A stretch of 64,000 nucleotides of DNA from the NCBI GenBank assembly GCA_900316295.1, contig ONCJ01000011.1:1-64000 (forward strand), written 5' to 3'. Origin of the DNA: an uncultured Prevotella sp. GTDB taxonomy: Bacteria; Bacteroidota; Bacteroidia; Bacteroidales; Bacteroidaceae. The notes below the pieces were generated by a model that saw only the letters and a list, made by a program, of their open reading frames with translations, did no database searches and had not been told where the DNA came from. The translations under genes were made by a program, and so were the position numbers. This document shows, piece by piece, positions 15,923-25,074 of the stretch. Numbering within the stretch: position 1 is the stretch's first letter; each line of letters opens with the position of its first letter.

Positions 15923-18793
15923 ATCCTTCTCTTTCAGGAACACCACCTTACCATACTTGCTCAGCTCCTTGAGGTTGAGCTTCTTCTTGTTGCCCACGAT
16001 ACAGAGGGCACGATGGCTGGCATTAGCCTTGATATGCGACTCGTAGAAACGGCGCATGTCGTCTGCGGTGGCTTTGCGCAGCAGCTCTGACCAGCCCGTC
16101 TTGCTGTCTTCTGTATACCCCTGGCGACGCTGGGCGGCTATCTCCGCACCTATCTCACGGAACGAGGGGAACTCATTGTATATCTCGTTGACACACTCCT
16201 GACGCGCCGTAAGGAAGTTTTTCTCGTCCATCGGCATGTCTCTCAGCAGAGAGTCGACGAGCGAGATGGCGCCCATCGTCTTGTCGGCTTGTGTACCTAC
16301 GATGGTGATCTGTGCCAGAGGAGAAGAGGCATGACGTTTCAAAGAACGTGACATTATACGACTGCCTGTGGAATATGCCATCGAACGGAACTCCCTTACC
16401 TCCTGGAACATCACCGACGACATGCCGCCACCTAAGTACTGGTCGAAGAGGGTGGCAGGGATGCGTTCCTGAACGGTGGTGAGCGGACTGACCTGTTCGT
16501 AGGTAAAGAAGAGTGTCTGACGCGCGTCGGGCTTATTGAACACATAGACCACGGGCGAACTATATGGCATAGGATCGTAGCTATAGTCTACGTATGCCTG
16601 CCTGCTTTGCTCCACGGGTAGGGTGTTGCCGACTATTGCCCGCACCTCGTCGTTGCTGAGCGAGCCGCTGTATATTATGTCACAGGCGCTGCTCGTCACC
16701 TTTCTGAAGGCATCTATCATAGCGTCACCTCCCATCGCCTTCACCTCCTTGGCTGTAGTACGATGCAGGGTGCTGGCTCTGTTGCCGTAAGCCGCATACT
16801 CCAACATTGCCTTCAGCACGTCGGTATTGCTCTCGGTGAGCGACTTCTCGTTGGTCTTGGCACCGTCCACCACCTTCTTGACCGACTTTTCGTCAGCCTT
16901 CATATTGCCGATGAAATGGGATATAAGCTGCATGGTGGGCTTGAAATTCTTGTCGATACCTGTGACTTCGAGCGAGAATGACGACTTGTCTACACTGAAG
17001 CTCATGTCGGCACCAAGCGTCTGCAGCGCATTGCCCAGCTGTTGTCGGGTGAGCGAGTCGGTACCGATATTGTTCAGCAGAGCGTCTACCGCGTCGAGAC
17101 GTGGGTCTGCCAGAGTGCCGCGATTCCACTTCACCGACAAGTTGAACAACTCGTTGACAGGGTTCTTCACCGTATATAGCACAGCCTCATCGCCCAGCTT
17201 ACTGATGGAGGCATCCTTGTCAAAGTCGATGAGTCGTGGCGAAACCTCCCTCACAGGGATCTGCGCCAGCTGCTTGGCATACTCCGACTCCTGTCCGCGG
17301 TTTGCTGGCACCACGGGCTTATAGCCTGGCTGTGTGAGGCGGTCCTTAGGGTACTTGCCGTATTTCTTAGAGAACCTGACGAAGGGAGCACTGAGATAGC
17401 GCTTGGCGACGGCTGTCACATCATCCTTAGTAACGCTGTTGACTGCCTCTACATTTTCGATATATTCCCTCCAGCTATGTCCGCTGCTCATCACCTCCAC
17501 CATCGTCATGGCTCTCTCCTCAATGGTCTCCAGGCTGCGTGCATTCTCTCGGTATATCTCTTGCTTCTGCACAAGCAGAGACTCATCGCTGAAGTCGCCC
17601 GCCATCAGTCGCTGTACCTGCTGGAGACTTGCCGCCTCAGCCTTGGCGGTCTTTGCCAGCAGGTTGGGTATGACTATCATCGCCGCCGCACCAGCATCGT
17701 TAAGGCTAAACGTAGTGGCAGCAGACATGAGCATCTTACCCTCGTTGGTCAGCGAGTCGAGCATGCCAGCCTTGCCGTTAGACAGCATCTGCAGCGCCAC
17801 CTTCAGCGCGTTGGCATCCTTGTCATAGTCGGTTGGAGCCTTGAACACCAGAGCCTCAGCACTGACAAGCGGTATTGGTAGTTTCACCTCGACGGTGCGT
17901 TCGGCAGTAATGTCAGGCAGCGGAGACACGCCTCGTACTGGTTTTACGCCTTTCGGGAGTCTGCCGAAAGTCTTCTCCAGGAGTGGCGTGATGGTCTCTG
18001 CGTCGAAGTCGCCACACAAGACCAAGCCCATATTGCTACCGACATAGTATTTCTCATAGAAAGCCTTCATGTCAGATAGCTTCGGATTCTTCAGGTTCTC
18101 CGTACTTCCGATGACAGGATAGGCGTAAGGCTGGGTACCAAACAACTCGGCAGTAACCTTCTCCAGTGCCGTCGACATGATGTTGTCTGAATACAGGTTT
18201 TTCTCCTCGTATACCGTTTCAAGCTCGCCCTGGAAGAGGCGGAACACAGGATTTACAAACCTGTCACTGTTGAGTCGACACCATTGTTCGATATACTGTG
18301 GCGTGAAGACATTGTGATAGAAGGTGAAGTCGTACGAAGTACCCGCATTCAGGCTGCTGCCGCCATAACGGGATATGAGCGTGTTGAACTCATTAGGAAT
18401 GGCATAGTCGGCTGCTTTCTGGCTCAACAGGTTGATGTCCTGTTGTATCTTGGCACGCTTTGCATCGTCGGTGGTGGCAGCCAGCAGGTCATAGCAAGCC
18501 GCAATAGAGTCGAGCCATGGCTTTTCCTTGGCATAGTCTACCGTACCTATCTCCTGTGTACCCTTGAACATGATATGCTCGAAGTAGTGGGCGATACCTG
18601 TATTGGGGCAGTCCTTGGCACCAGCATTCACCACCACAGCACCAAACACCTTCGGCTGGGAGTGGTCTTCGTTGAGCCATACGGTCATACCATTGCTCAG
18701 GGTCAACTCGCGTACTTTCAACATACCAACATTCTGGGCATTGATACCAATCACCATCAGCAACAATGCCAATACAAAACAAGCTCTTCTCAT
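15908..18793 (-). CDS. M16 family zinc metallopeptidase (pitrilysin-like), secreted
   Basis: 961 residues with a signal peptide (MRRACFVLALLLMVIGINAQ). The inverted zinc motif HYFEH is at 69-73, with the distal Glu in ELETVYEEKNLYSDN. A second, inactive M16 half covers about 500-961 (for example YLGGGMSSVMFQEVREFRSM), so this is the two-half fused form that makes a clamshell. Such exported M16 enzymes degrade peptides in the periplasm of Bacteroidetes. It is the last gene of the minus-strand group that begins at 23826, 19 bases after the rhaM-like stop. Confidence 0.93.
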   Translation of the reverse strand: MRRACFVLALLLMVIGINAQNVGMLKVRELTLSNGMTVWLNEDHSQPKVFGAVVVNAGAKDCPNTGIAHYFEHIMFKGTQEIGTVDYAKEKPWLDSIAACYDLLAATTDDAKRAKIQQDINLLSQKAADYAIPNEFNTLISRYGGSSLNAGTSYDFTFYHNVFTPQYIEQWCRLNSDRFVNPVFRLFQGELETVYEEKNLYSDNIMSTALEKVTAELFGTQPYAYPVIGSTENLKNPKLSDMKAFYEKYYVGSNMGLVLCGDFDAETITPLLEKTFGRLPKGVKPVRGVSPLPDITAERTVEVKLPIPLVSAEALVFKAPTDYDKDANALKVALQMLSNGKAGMLDSLTNEGKMLMSAATTFSLNDAGAAAMIVIPNLLAKTAKAEAASLQQVQRLMAGDFSDESLLVQKQEIYRENARSLETIEERAMTMVEVMSSGHSWREYIENVEAVNSVTKDDVTAVAKRYLSAPFVRFSKKYGKYPKDRLTQPGYKPVVPANRGQESEYAKQLAQIPVREVSPRLIDFDKDASISKLGDEAVLYTVKNPVNELFNLSVKWNRGTLADPRLDAVDALLNNIGTDSLTRQQLGNALQTLGADMSFSVDKSSFSLEVTGIDKNFKPTMQLISHFIGNMKADEKSVKKVVDGAKTNEKSLTESNTDVLKAMLEYAAYGNRASTLHRTTAKEVKAMGGDAMIDAFRKVTSSACDIIYSGSLSNDEVRAIVGNTLPVEQSRQAYVDYSYDPMPYSSPVVYVFNKPDARQTLFFTYEQVSPLTTVQERIPATLFDQYLGGGMSSVMFQEVREFRSMAYSTGSRIMSRSLKRHASSPLAQITIVGTQADKTMGAISLVDSLLRDMPMDEKNFLTARQECVNEIYNEFPSFREIGAEIAAQRRQGYTEDSKTGWSELLRKATADDMRRFYESHIKANASHRALCIVGNKKKLNLKELSKYGKVVFLKEKDLFRK

Positions 18794-18812
18794 ACAATAA
18801 TCAATATAAATT

Positions 18813-19190
18813 TCAATACAAATAGAACATCCGTTCCATCATCTGCCACTTCTCGTCAGAGGTAGCGTCCTTTGCACAGTTCTGGAACATCGCCATATAC
18901 TCCTCCCACTCCTGCTGTCGAGGCAGCTTGGCAAGGCGTGCCATCGCCGTGTCCCAGTCGAAGTCGAGCGGAGTCTCTACTATCATAAACAGCCGTGTGC
19001 CAAGGATGTATATCTCCATCTCGAGTATTCCCACCGACCGTATGCCGTCAATGATTTCCTGCCATGCTTCGCCCTCACTGTGGCGTCGCCTATATTCTGC
19101 TATCAGCTCGGGGTTGTCGCGCAGGTCCATCGTCTGGCAGTAGCGCTTCACGGGCTGTGAGAATGGTCTTACCTTATATCCCTCGGTCAT
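18813..19190 (-). CDS. L-rhamnose mutarotase family protein
   Basis: 125 residues from ATG 19190. A longer reading from 19205 is possible, but GGGAGGTGAAGG just upstream of 19190 is a good ribosome site and gives an ATGA overlap with korB. RYCQTMDLRDNPELIAEYRRRH, ILEMEIYILGTRLFMIVET and the end of the domain fit the RhaM/DUF718 fold, which interconverts sugar anomers. Its place directly behind korB is odd for a rhamnose enzyme, so the substrate is uncertain. Confidence 0.85.
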   Translation of the reverse strand: MTEGYKVRPFSQPVKRYCQTMDLRDNPELIAEYRRRHSEGEAWQEIIDGIRSVGILEMEIYILGTRLFMIVETPLDFDWDTAMARLAKLPRQQEWEEYMAMFQNCAKDATSDEKWQMMERMFYLY

Positions 19191-20212
19191 TCCTTCACCT
19201 CCCAAACGTCATTGGTCTCAAGGAGTTCCTCAAAGGTGTGGTATGGCTTCTTCGCCTTCAGTTCCTCTATCTGCTCGCTGACAGACTCGTCGTATGTAGG
19301 AGCCTCTACGTCGCGGATCACTCCCAGTGCGATAGGGAAACCTGCCTCATTGTCCATCATGGCAAGCTTCAGCTGCAGTGTGTTGTCCTGACAATGGGCA
19401 TCGTGTACGAGGATGTCGTCTATGGTGACACCATTCTCACCAATCTTCACAACCTTCAGACCAAATCCCTCCTGCATAATACCATATTCGTTATTCTCAC
19501 CGAACAGCAGAGGCTCACCATGGCGCACGTAGATGGCGTTTTTCCTTCTGCCCTCTTTAGTATATATAGGGTCGTAGGCACCGTTGTTAAAGATGACACA
19601 GTGCTGCAGGATTTCGCACACTGCCGCACCCTTATGATGATAAGCCGCCTTGAGTATCTCCACAGTCTCGTTGCCGTCGTTGGCTACAGAGCGAGCAAAG
19701 AAGTTGCCACGTGCACCGAAGCACAGCTCTGCCGGACGGAACGGATCCTCCACCGTACCATAAGGACTCGACTTGCTGACGAAGCCACGAGGCGACGTAG
19801 GGCTATACTGTCCCTTGGTGAGTCCGTAGATGCGGTTGTTCAGGAGTATCATGTTCAGGTCGATATTCCTGCGCATGGCATGTATGAAATGGTTACCACC
19901 GATAGCCAGTCCGTCACCGTCGCCACTCACCTGCCATACTGCAAGTTTAGGGTTTGCCACCTTCGTACCGGTAGCTATCGCCGCAGCCCTGCCGTGTATT
20001 GTCTGCATGGCGTATGTGTTCATGTAGTATGGCAGTCTGCTGCTACATCCTATGCCCGAGATCACTGCTGTCTCGTATGGAGGCACACCAATCTCAGCCA
20101 TCGCCTTGTGCAGGGATGCCAAGAAGAAATGGTCGCCACAACCAGGACACCACCGTGGCTGTCCTTTCTTGAAGTCGGATGCTGAAAAAGTCGTATTCAT
20201 GGTCTTAATCAT
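19187..20212 (-). CDS. korB: 2-oxoacid:ferredoxin oxidoreductase, beta (TPP) subunit
   Basis: 341 residues, or 337 if translation starts at the second Met (MNTTFSASDF), which looks more usual. QPRWCPGCGDHFFLASLHKA and SGIGCSSRLPYYMNTYA carry family cysteines, and VSGDGDGLAIGGNHFIH is the thiamine diphosphate/Mg site. With KorA it converts 2-oxoglutarate (or a related oxoacid) and CoA to the acyl-CoA with reduced ferredoxin, an oxygen-sensitive step of the anaerobe's partial TCA cycle. The start is within 8 bases of the korA stop. Confidence 0.93.
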   Translation of the reverse strand: MIKTMNTTFSASDFKKGQPRWCPGCGDHFFLASLHKAMAEIGVPPYETAVISGIGCSSRLPYYMNTYAMQTIHGRAAAIATGTKVANPKLAVWQVSGDGDGLAIGGNHFIHAMRRNIDLNMILLNNRIYGLTKGQYSPTSPRGFVSKSSPYGTVEDPFRPAELCFGARGNFFARSVANDGNETVEILKAAYHHKGAAVCEILQHCVIFNNGAYDPIYTKEGRRKNAIYVRHGEPLLFGENNEYGIMQEGFGLKVVKIGENGVTIDDILVHDAHCQDNTLQLKLAMMDNEAGFPIALGVIRDVEAPTYDESVSEQIEELKAKKPYHTFEELLETNDVWEVKE

Positions 20213-22043
20213 TTTCTAATAGTTTGAGGAATGTGGAGGTGAGCTCTCCCGTCTGGAACGGTTGGCCTTTCACCTGATTGAACTTATATGGTTTGAATCC
20301 GTCGACACGTATGCGCAGGTAGGCAGCCAGCTGACCGAGGTTCTGCTCTGCCACCACCACCTTCTTGTACCTCAGCAGCACATCCTTGGTGTTGCGGGGC
20401 AGAGGGTTGATGTACTGGAACTGTGCCAGCGCCACCTTGTGACCCTGCTTTCGCAGCTCCTCCATGGCTGAATATAGATGGCCGTAGGTACTGCCAAAGC
20501 CAACGATGAGCAGGTCGGCATCGTCCTTGTCGCCCTCTACTTCCAGATCAGGTACGGGTATCTTCTGCACCTTTGAGTAGCGCAGGCGGTCCATCTTGTC
20601 GTGGTTCTCCGGTTCGGTGGAAATGGCTCCCGTCTCACCGTCCTTCTCCAGTCCGCCGAGGATATGTGTGAATCCCTCCTGACCAGGCACTGCCCAGTAG
20701 CGTACGTCGTCATCGTCGCGCTTGTAGGGGGTATACTTGTATTTCTGTTCTGCCGGTGCATAGTGCGGATGGATGTCTGGCAGCTCGTCCATCTTTGGCA
20801 GTCGCCATGCTGCCGAACCATTGGCTATGAAGGCATCGGTGAGCAGTATCACGGGTGTCATGTGCTCCAAGGCTATCTTGCAAGCCATATATGCCGCGTC
20901 GAAGCAGTTGGTAGGACTCGTGGCTGCAATCACTGGCATCGGGCTCTCGCCGTTTCTGCCATAGAGAGCCTGCAGCAAGTCGGTCTGCTCGCTCTTCGTA
21001 GGCAGTCCTGTCGACGGACCACCGCGCTGTACGTCGATGACTACCAGTGGCAACTCGTCGATGACGGCAAGGTTGATGGCCTCCGACTTCAGACAGAGTC
21101 CTGGTCCTGATGTCGATGTCACTCCCAATGCACCTGCGAAGGCAGCTCCCACGGCACTGGCACAACCCGAGATCTCATCCTCACACTGTACGGTGATCAC
21201 CCCGCACGACTTATGTTTAGCCAACTCATGGAGTATGTCTGTAGCTGGTGTTATGGGGTAAGAGCCCAGATACAGCTTCAGTCCAGCCTTCTCTGCGGCT
21301 GCGATTAGTCCATAGGCTGTGGCTTTGTTGCCAGTAATGTCCATGTATCTGCCTGCCACCTTCTCCTTGGTCTCTATGCGATATGTGGCTGGTGTGCTCG
21401 AGTGTGTGTTCTCACCATAGTTGTATCCTGCGTTCACCACCTTGATATTAGCCTCTGCCAGTTGTGGCTTCCTGGCGAATTTCTCACGTAGGAAGTTCTC
21501 TACCAGCGAGAGATCACGGTTGAAGAGCCAGCACACCAGTCCCAGTGCGAACATGTTCCTGCACTTCAGTATGGACTTGTTGTCCATGCCACTGTCTGCC
21601 AGGCAGTCCTTCACCATCTTTGTTATCGGGCAAGCCACCACCCTGTCGGGGTCGATGCCCATCTCCAGGAGATAGTCGTCGGAGTCAAACTGCGCCTTCT
21701 TCAGGTCGTTGGGACCGAAGGAGTCGGTGTCGATGATGATGGTAGCCTGTGGCTTGGCATATCGATACTGTGTCTTCAGCGCTGCCGCATTCATAGCCAC
21801 GAGCACGTCACACCGGTCGCCAGGCGTATATACCTTGCCTGCTCCTATGTGCACCTGAAATCCGCTCACTCCTGTCAGCGAGCCTTGCGGGGCACGTATG
21901 TCAGCCGGATAGTCGGGAAATGTCGAAATACCGTTGCCCACTGTGGCTGAGACGGTAGAGAAAATGTTGCCAGCAAGCTGCATGCCGTCGCCGGAGTCGC
22001 CGGAGAAGCGCACCACTACTTGCTCTAATTCTTTTACTTCCAT
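20205..22043 (-). CDS. korA: 2-oxoacid:ferredoxin oxidoreductase, fused gamma-alpha subunit
   Basis: 612 residues. The N-terminal gamma domain (about 1-190) has VVRFSGDSGDGMQLAGNIF. The alpha part has LGSYPITPATDILHEL, VTSTSGPGLCLKSEAIN and DVQRGGPSTGLPTKSEQTDL, the signatures of the 2-oxoglutarate/oxoacid oxidoreductase alpha chain. Gamma-alpha fusion is normal for KorA. It is followed directly by korB. Substrate specificity (2-oxoglutarate versus other 2-oxoacids) rests on family resemblance. Confidence 0.93.
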   Translation of the reverse strand: MEVKELEQVVVRFSGDSGDGMQLAGNIFSTVSATVGNGISTFPDYPADIRAPQGSLTGVSGFQVHIGAGKVYTPGDRCDVLVAMNAAALKTQYRYAKPQATIIIDTDSFGPNDLKKAQFDSDDYLLEMGIDPDRVVACPITKMVKDCLADSGMDNKSILKCRNMFALGLVCWLFNRDLSLVENFLREKFARKPQLAEANIKVVNAGYNYGENTHSSTPATYRIETKEKVAGRYMDITGNKATAYGLIAAAEKAGLKLYLGSYPITPATDILHELAKHKSCGVITVQCEDEISGCASAVGAAFAGALGVTSTSGPGLCLKSEAINLAVIDELPLVVIDVQRGGPSTGLPTKSEQTDLLQALYGRNGESPMPVIAATSPTNCFDAAYMACKIALEHMTPVILLTDAFIANGSAAWRLPKMDELPDIHPHYAPAEQKYKYTPYKRDDDDVRYWAVPGQEGFTHILGGLEKDGETGAISTEPENHDKMDRLRYSKVQKIPVPDLEVEGDKDDADLLIVGFGSTYGHLYSAMEELRKQGHKVALAQFQYINPLPRNTKDVLLRYKKVVVAEQNLGQLAAYLRIRVDGFKPYKFNQVKGQPFQTGELTSTFLKLLEND

Positions 22044-22077
22044 TGTTTTAGTATTATTATGTTCTAACTTTTAACCT

Positions 22078-23826
22078 CTAATAATCAAACAGGCTACCTC
22101 CGAAGAACTCCCTCAGCAGACTGTTATGGGGCATATACTGGTAGTCTATCGGTGTGAAGTAGCGCAGAAACTTCCTCAGCCTGTATGCCTCCGAGTATTC
22201 GGGACAGTTCTCAGGCACCTGCTCCAACAGCGGTTCAGCCTGCTGACGTATCACTGCCAGCTCGTAGATCATAGCCGTGTTGAATACCGCGTCGGCATTC
22301 TCCTGATATGGGAATATCCATTTGTTCTCGCCCCTCTTCACGCTGGGCCATCGGTGTATTGTGTCCAGTGCCGAACAGCCACGGTACTTGTAGTCGCGTA
22401 TGATGCGGCGTAGCAGGCGGTTGTCGGTGGTTGAGATATAGTTATGATAGTCGAGGAGGATTGTCGTCAGCGCCGAGGCATAGAGCTTGTACTTCATCTG
22501 GGCGGGTATCTGGGCAGTAAGCTCTGGGTTCAGGGCGTGTATGCCTTCCACCACGAGCACGTCGCCAGGGTTCAGACGCAGCCGCTTGCCACTCATCACC
22601 GACCGTCCTGTAGGGAAGTCATAGCGTGGCATCTCCACCTCCTCACCCCTGAAGAGTTTCTCTAAGTGTTCGTTCAGTAGAGGCAGGTTGAGTGAGTACA
22701 GACTCTCATAGTCATACTCTCCCTTCTCGTCCCTGGGAGTCTTCTCCCTGTCTACAAAGTAGTCGTCCAAGGATATGGGTATCGGTCTCAGACCGTTGAT
22801 CACCATCTGAATGGATAGGCGCTTGCTGGTGGTGGTCTTTCCGCTTGACGACGGACCTGCGATCAGTACCAACCTAACGTCCTTCTTGCTGGCTATCTCG
22901 TTGGCTATCTCTGCCAGTCGCTTCTCCTGCAGGGCCTCGGAGATGTTCATCACGTCTACGGCATGACCTTCCTTGACTGCCGTGTTGAAGTCGCCCACAG
23001 TGTTGATGCCGAGGATATACTGCCAGCGATGATGCTCCTTAAAGATGCCGAACAACTTGTCCTGATGGACCATCTCGCCCAGTACCTGCGGATTCTGCTT
23101 GGAGGGGATGCGCAGGAGGGCTCCCTCGTAATATGGATCCAGGCCGAACATGCTGAGCTGACTGGTGTCGGTGAGCAGCGCACCGTAATAGTAGTCTACG
23201 TAGTCGTCTATCTGGTAGTATGTGGTATATAGCGAACCTACACTCTCGAGCAGTTTCACCTTTGCCATGTCACCCTTCTCACGAAACATAGCGATAGCTT
23301 CCTCCGTTGGCACCTCATGACGACGTATAGGCATCTTGGCGTCGATGATCTCCTGCATCCTCTGGCGTATCCTCACCACTCCTTCTGCCGATACCGGCAC
23401 CGAGCTCCTGTATTCGTTTTCCGAAAACCGCCCCTTAGCCTTCACGCTCTCACCCACATTGTCCTTGAATATCCTGATATCACAGTAGTATCCGTTGCTC
23501 ACGGGGATGTCTATTATGGCGATGCTCTCAGGAAAGATGTCATGAACAGCCTTGCACAACACGAAGAACAGCGTGCGGGAGTACACTCTCCTGCCCGACG
23601 GGTCGGTGATGTCGATAAACTCCACCTGTTTGTTCTTATACAGTCGGTAGTGCATGCCCTCAGTCTTGTTGTTCACCTTGGCAGCCACTGGTGGCAGATG
23701 ATATTTCCTGTCCGCACTCTCAAGCGGACGGTCCATCGCCTCGTAAGCCTCCCACAGTTTACTACCCATGAGCACCTGGTGCTTCTTACCGTCGTTCTTA
23801 CACCTTATAGTTACAGTATTCGCCAT
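22078..23826 (-). CDS. TGS domain-uridine kinase fusion (nucleoside kinase)
   Basis: 582 residues. An N-terminal TGS-like and threonyl-tRNA-synthetase-like editing region (about 1-290, including TVTIRCKNDGKKHQVLMG) is followed by a phosphoribulokinase/uridine kinase domain (about 310-510) with P-loop AGPSSSGKTTTSKRL, SLDDYFVDREKTPRD and VVEGIHALNPEL. This fusion is widespread in Bacteroidetes and Firmicutes; the exact nucleoside is not known from sequence. GGAGAACAAGAC before the ATG is a ribosome site. It is the first gene of the minus-strand group leading into korAB. Confidence 0.9.
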   Translation of the reverse strand: MANTVTIRCKNDGKKHQVLMGSKLWEAYEAMDRPLESADRKYHLPPVAAKVNNKTEGMHYRLYKNKQVEFIDITDPSGRRVYSRTLFFVLCKAVHDIFPESIAIIDIPVSNGYYCDIRIFKDNVGESVKAKGRFSENEYRSSVPVSAEGVVRIRQRMQEIIDAKMPIRRHEVPTEEAIAMFREKGDMAKVKLLESVGSLYTTYYQIDDYVDYYYGALLTDTSQLSMFGLDPYYEGALLRIPSKQNPQVLGEMVHQDKLFGIFKEHHRWQYILGINTVGDFNTAVKEGHAVDVMNISEALQEKRLAEIANEIASKKDVRLVLIAGPSSSGKTTTSKRLSIQMVINGLRPIPISLDDYFVDREKTPRDEKGEYDYESLYSLNLPLLNEHLEKLFRGEEVEMPRYDFPTGRSVMSGKRLRLNPGDVLVVEGIHALNPELTAQIPAQMKYKLYASALTTILLDYHNYISTTDNRLLRRIIRDYKYRGCSALDTIHRWPSVKRGENKWIFPYQENADAVFNTAMIYELAVIRQQAEPLLEQVPENCPEYSEAYRLRKFLRYFTPIDYQYMPHNSLLREFFGGSLFDY

Positions 23827-24018
23827 GTCTTGTTCTCCTTTGTGAAAAAGCCGCTACAAAAATACGAAATATATTTGAACCAACCATACAATAAGTCTAA
23901 TTTTACTCCATTTGCGAAAACTACATTGTTCCATGTTGACCTTCGGTCGACCTCTGTCACATCTCGGTATAGCTCATGCAAGGATGGCTCTGCTCTCGCT
24001 GCTCCATCGGCTCACCGT

Positions 24019-25035
24019 TCAACGTTCTTCATGAAGTATCTCCCTTGCCTGCTCTATGATGGCAGTGAGCTCGTCTACGGTCTCCGCCCTGAGCATGGCG
24101 ATGCGCGTCTGGCGGAAGTCGGGTATGCCCTTGAAGATAGGTGTCGAGGCGAGGTGGCGGCGGGTATGAATGATGCCACGCCGTTCGTCGATGCGCTCCA
24201 CGTTGATACGGAGGAGCTCGAGCAGCAGGTCTATCTTCTGGTCAGTGGTGAGAGGTGAAAGGCTACGGGTAGGCGACCCTTGTAGCTCTGGAATGGGCTG
24301 AGGTCTGTGAGGTGCTATCTCCTGGAATATCCATGGTGCGCCAAACGTGGCGCGCCCCACCATGACGGCGTCCACCCCGTACTCGCCGAACGCCCTGTCC
24401 ACGTCTTCACGCGTCCTGATGTCGCCATTGCCTATGATGGGTATGTGTATGCGCGGGTTGCGCCGTACTTCGCCTATAAGCGTCCAGTCTGCATCGCCGG
24501 TATACATCTGTGAGCGTGTCCTGCCGTGTATGGTCAGTGCCTGTATGCCGCAGTCCTGCAGCTGTTCTGCCAGCTGGGTGATAATGAGGTTGTTCTGGTC
24601 CCATCCCAGTCGGGTCTTCACTGTGACGGGTGTACTGACCGCCCTGACCACCTGGCGTGTGATGTCAAGCATCAGCGGTATGTTGCGCAGCATACCGGCA
24701 CCGGCACCCTTACCTGCCACTTTCTTCACGGGACATCCGAAGTTGAGGTCGATGACGTCTGGCCGCGCCTGCTCCACTATGCGTGCCGCCTCCACCATCG
24801 CCTCGGTGTCACGCCCGTATATCTGTATACCAACTGGTCGCTCCTCGTCGCTGATGGTCAGCTTGTCGATGGTGGACTTGACATCCCTCACCAGTGCCTC
24901 AGCCGATACGAACTCTGTATACACCATTGCCGCACCAAAGCGCTTACAGAGGTGGCGGAAGCCTATGTCGGTGACGTCCTCCATGGGTGCGAGGAATAGT
25001 GGGCGTTCGCCAAAGTCTATTGTTCCTATTTTCAT
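24019..25035 (-). CDS. dusB: tRNA-dihydrouridine synthase
   Basis: 338 residues. FMN-binding TIM barrel with LAPMEDVTDIGFRHLC at the N-terminus, DVIDLNFGCPVKKVAGKGAG carrying the catalytic Cys, TVKTRLGW, LTIHGRTRSQMYTGDADW and IGNGDIRTREDVDRAFGEYG. It reduces specific uridines in the tRNA D-loop with NADPH. The fit to DusB is by overall similarity. It is the last gene of the DUF2851-thioesterase-dprA-dusB group. The stop codon lies inside a GTTCAACGTT motif shared with two genes upstream. Confidence 0.93.
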   Translation of the reverse strand: MKIGTIDFGERPLFLAPMEDVTDIGFRHLCKRFGAAMVYTEFVSAEALVRDVKSTIDKLTISDEERPVGIQIYGRDTEAMVEAARIVEQARPDVIDLNFGCPVKKVAGKGAGAGMLRNIPLMLDITRQVVRAVSTPVTVKTRLGWDQNNLIITQLAEQLQDCGIQALTIHGRTRSQMYTGDADWTLIGEVRRNPRIHIPIIGNGDIRTREDVDRAFGEYGVDAVMVGRATFGAPWIFQEIAPHRPQPIPELQGSPTRSLSPLTTDQKIDLLLELLRINVERIDERRGIIHTRRHLASTPIFKGIPDFRQTRIAMLRAETVDELTAIIEQAREILHEER

Positions 25036-25074
25036 AGTTGCGAATTATCGTTAGGGTCTTTAAGGTCCTTAAGG

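Noticed and set aside
19064-20185. 373-residue plus-strand frame
   Set aside because: It is antisense to korB and rhaM, which have clear family motifs.
23317-24258. 313-residue plus-strand frame
   Set aside because: It is antisense to the uridine kinase and dusB genes and crosses their spacer; no motif seen.
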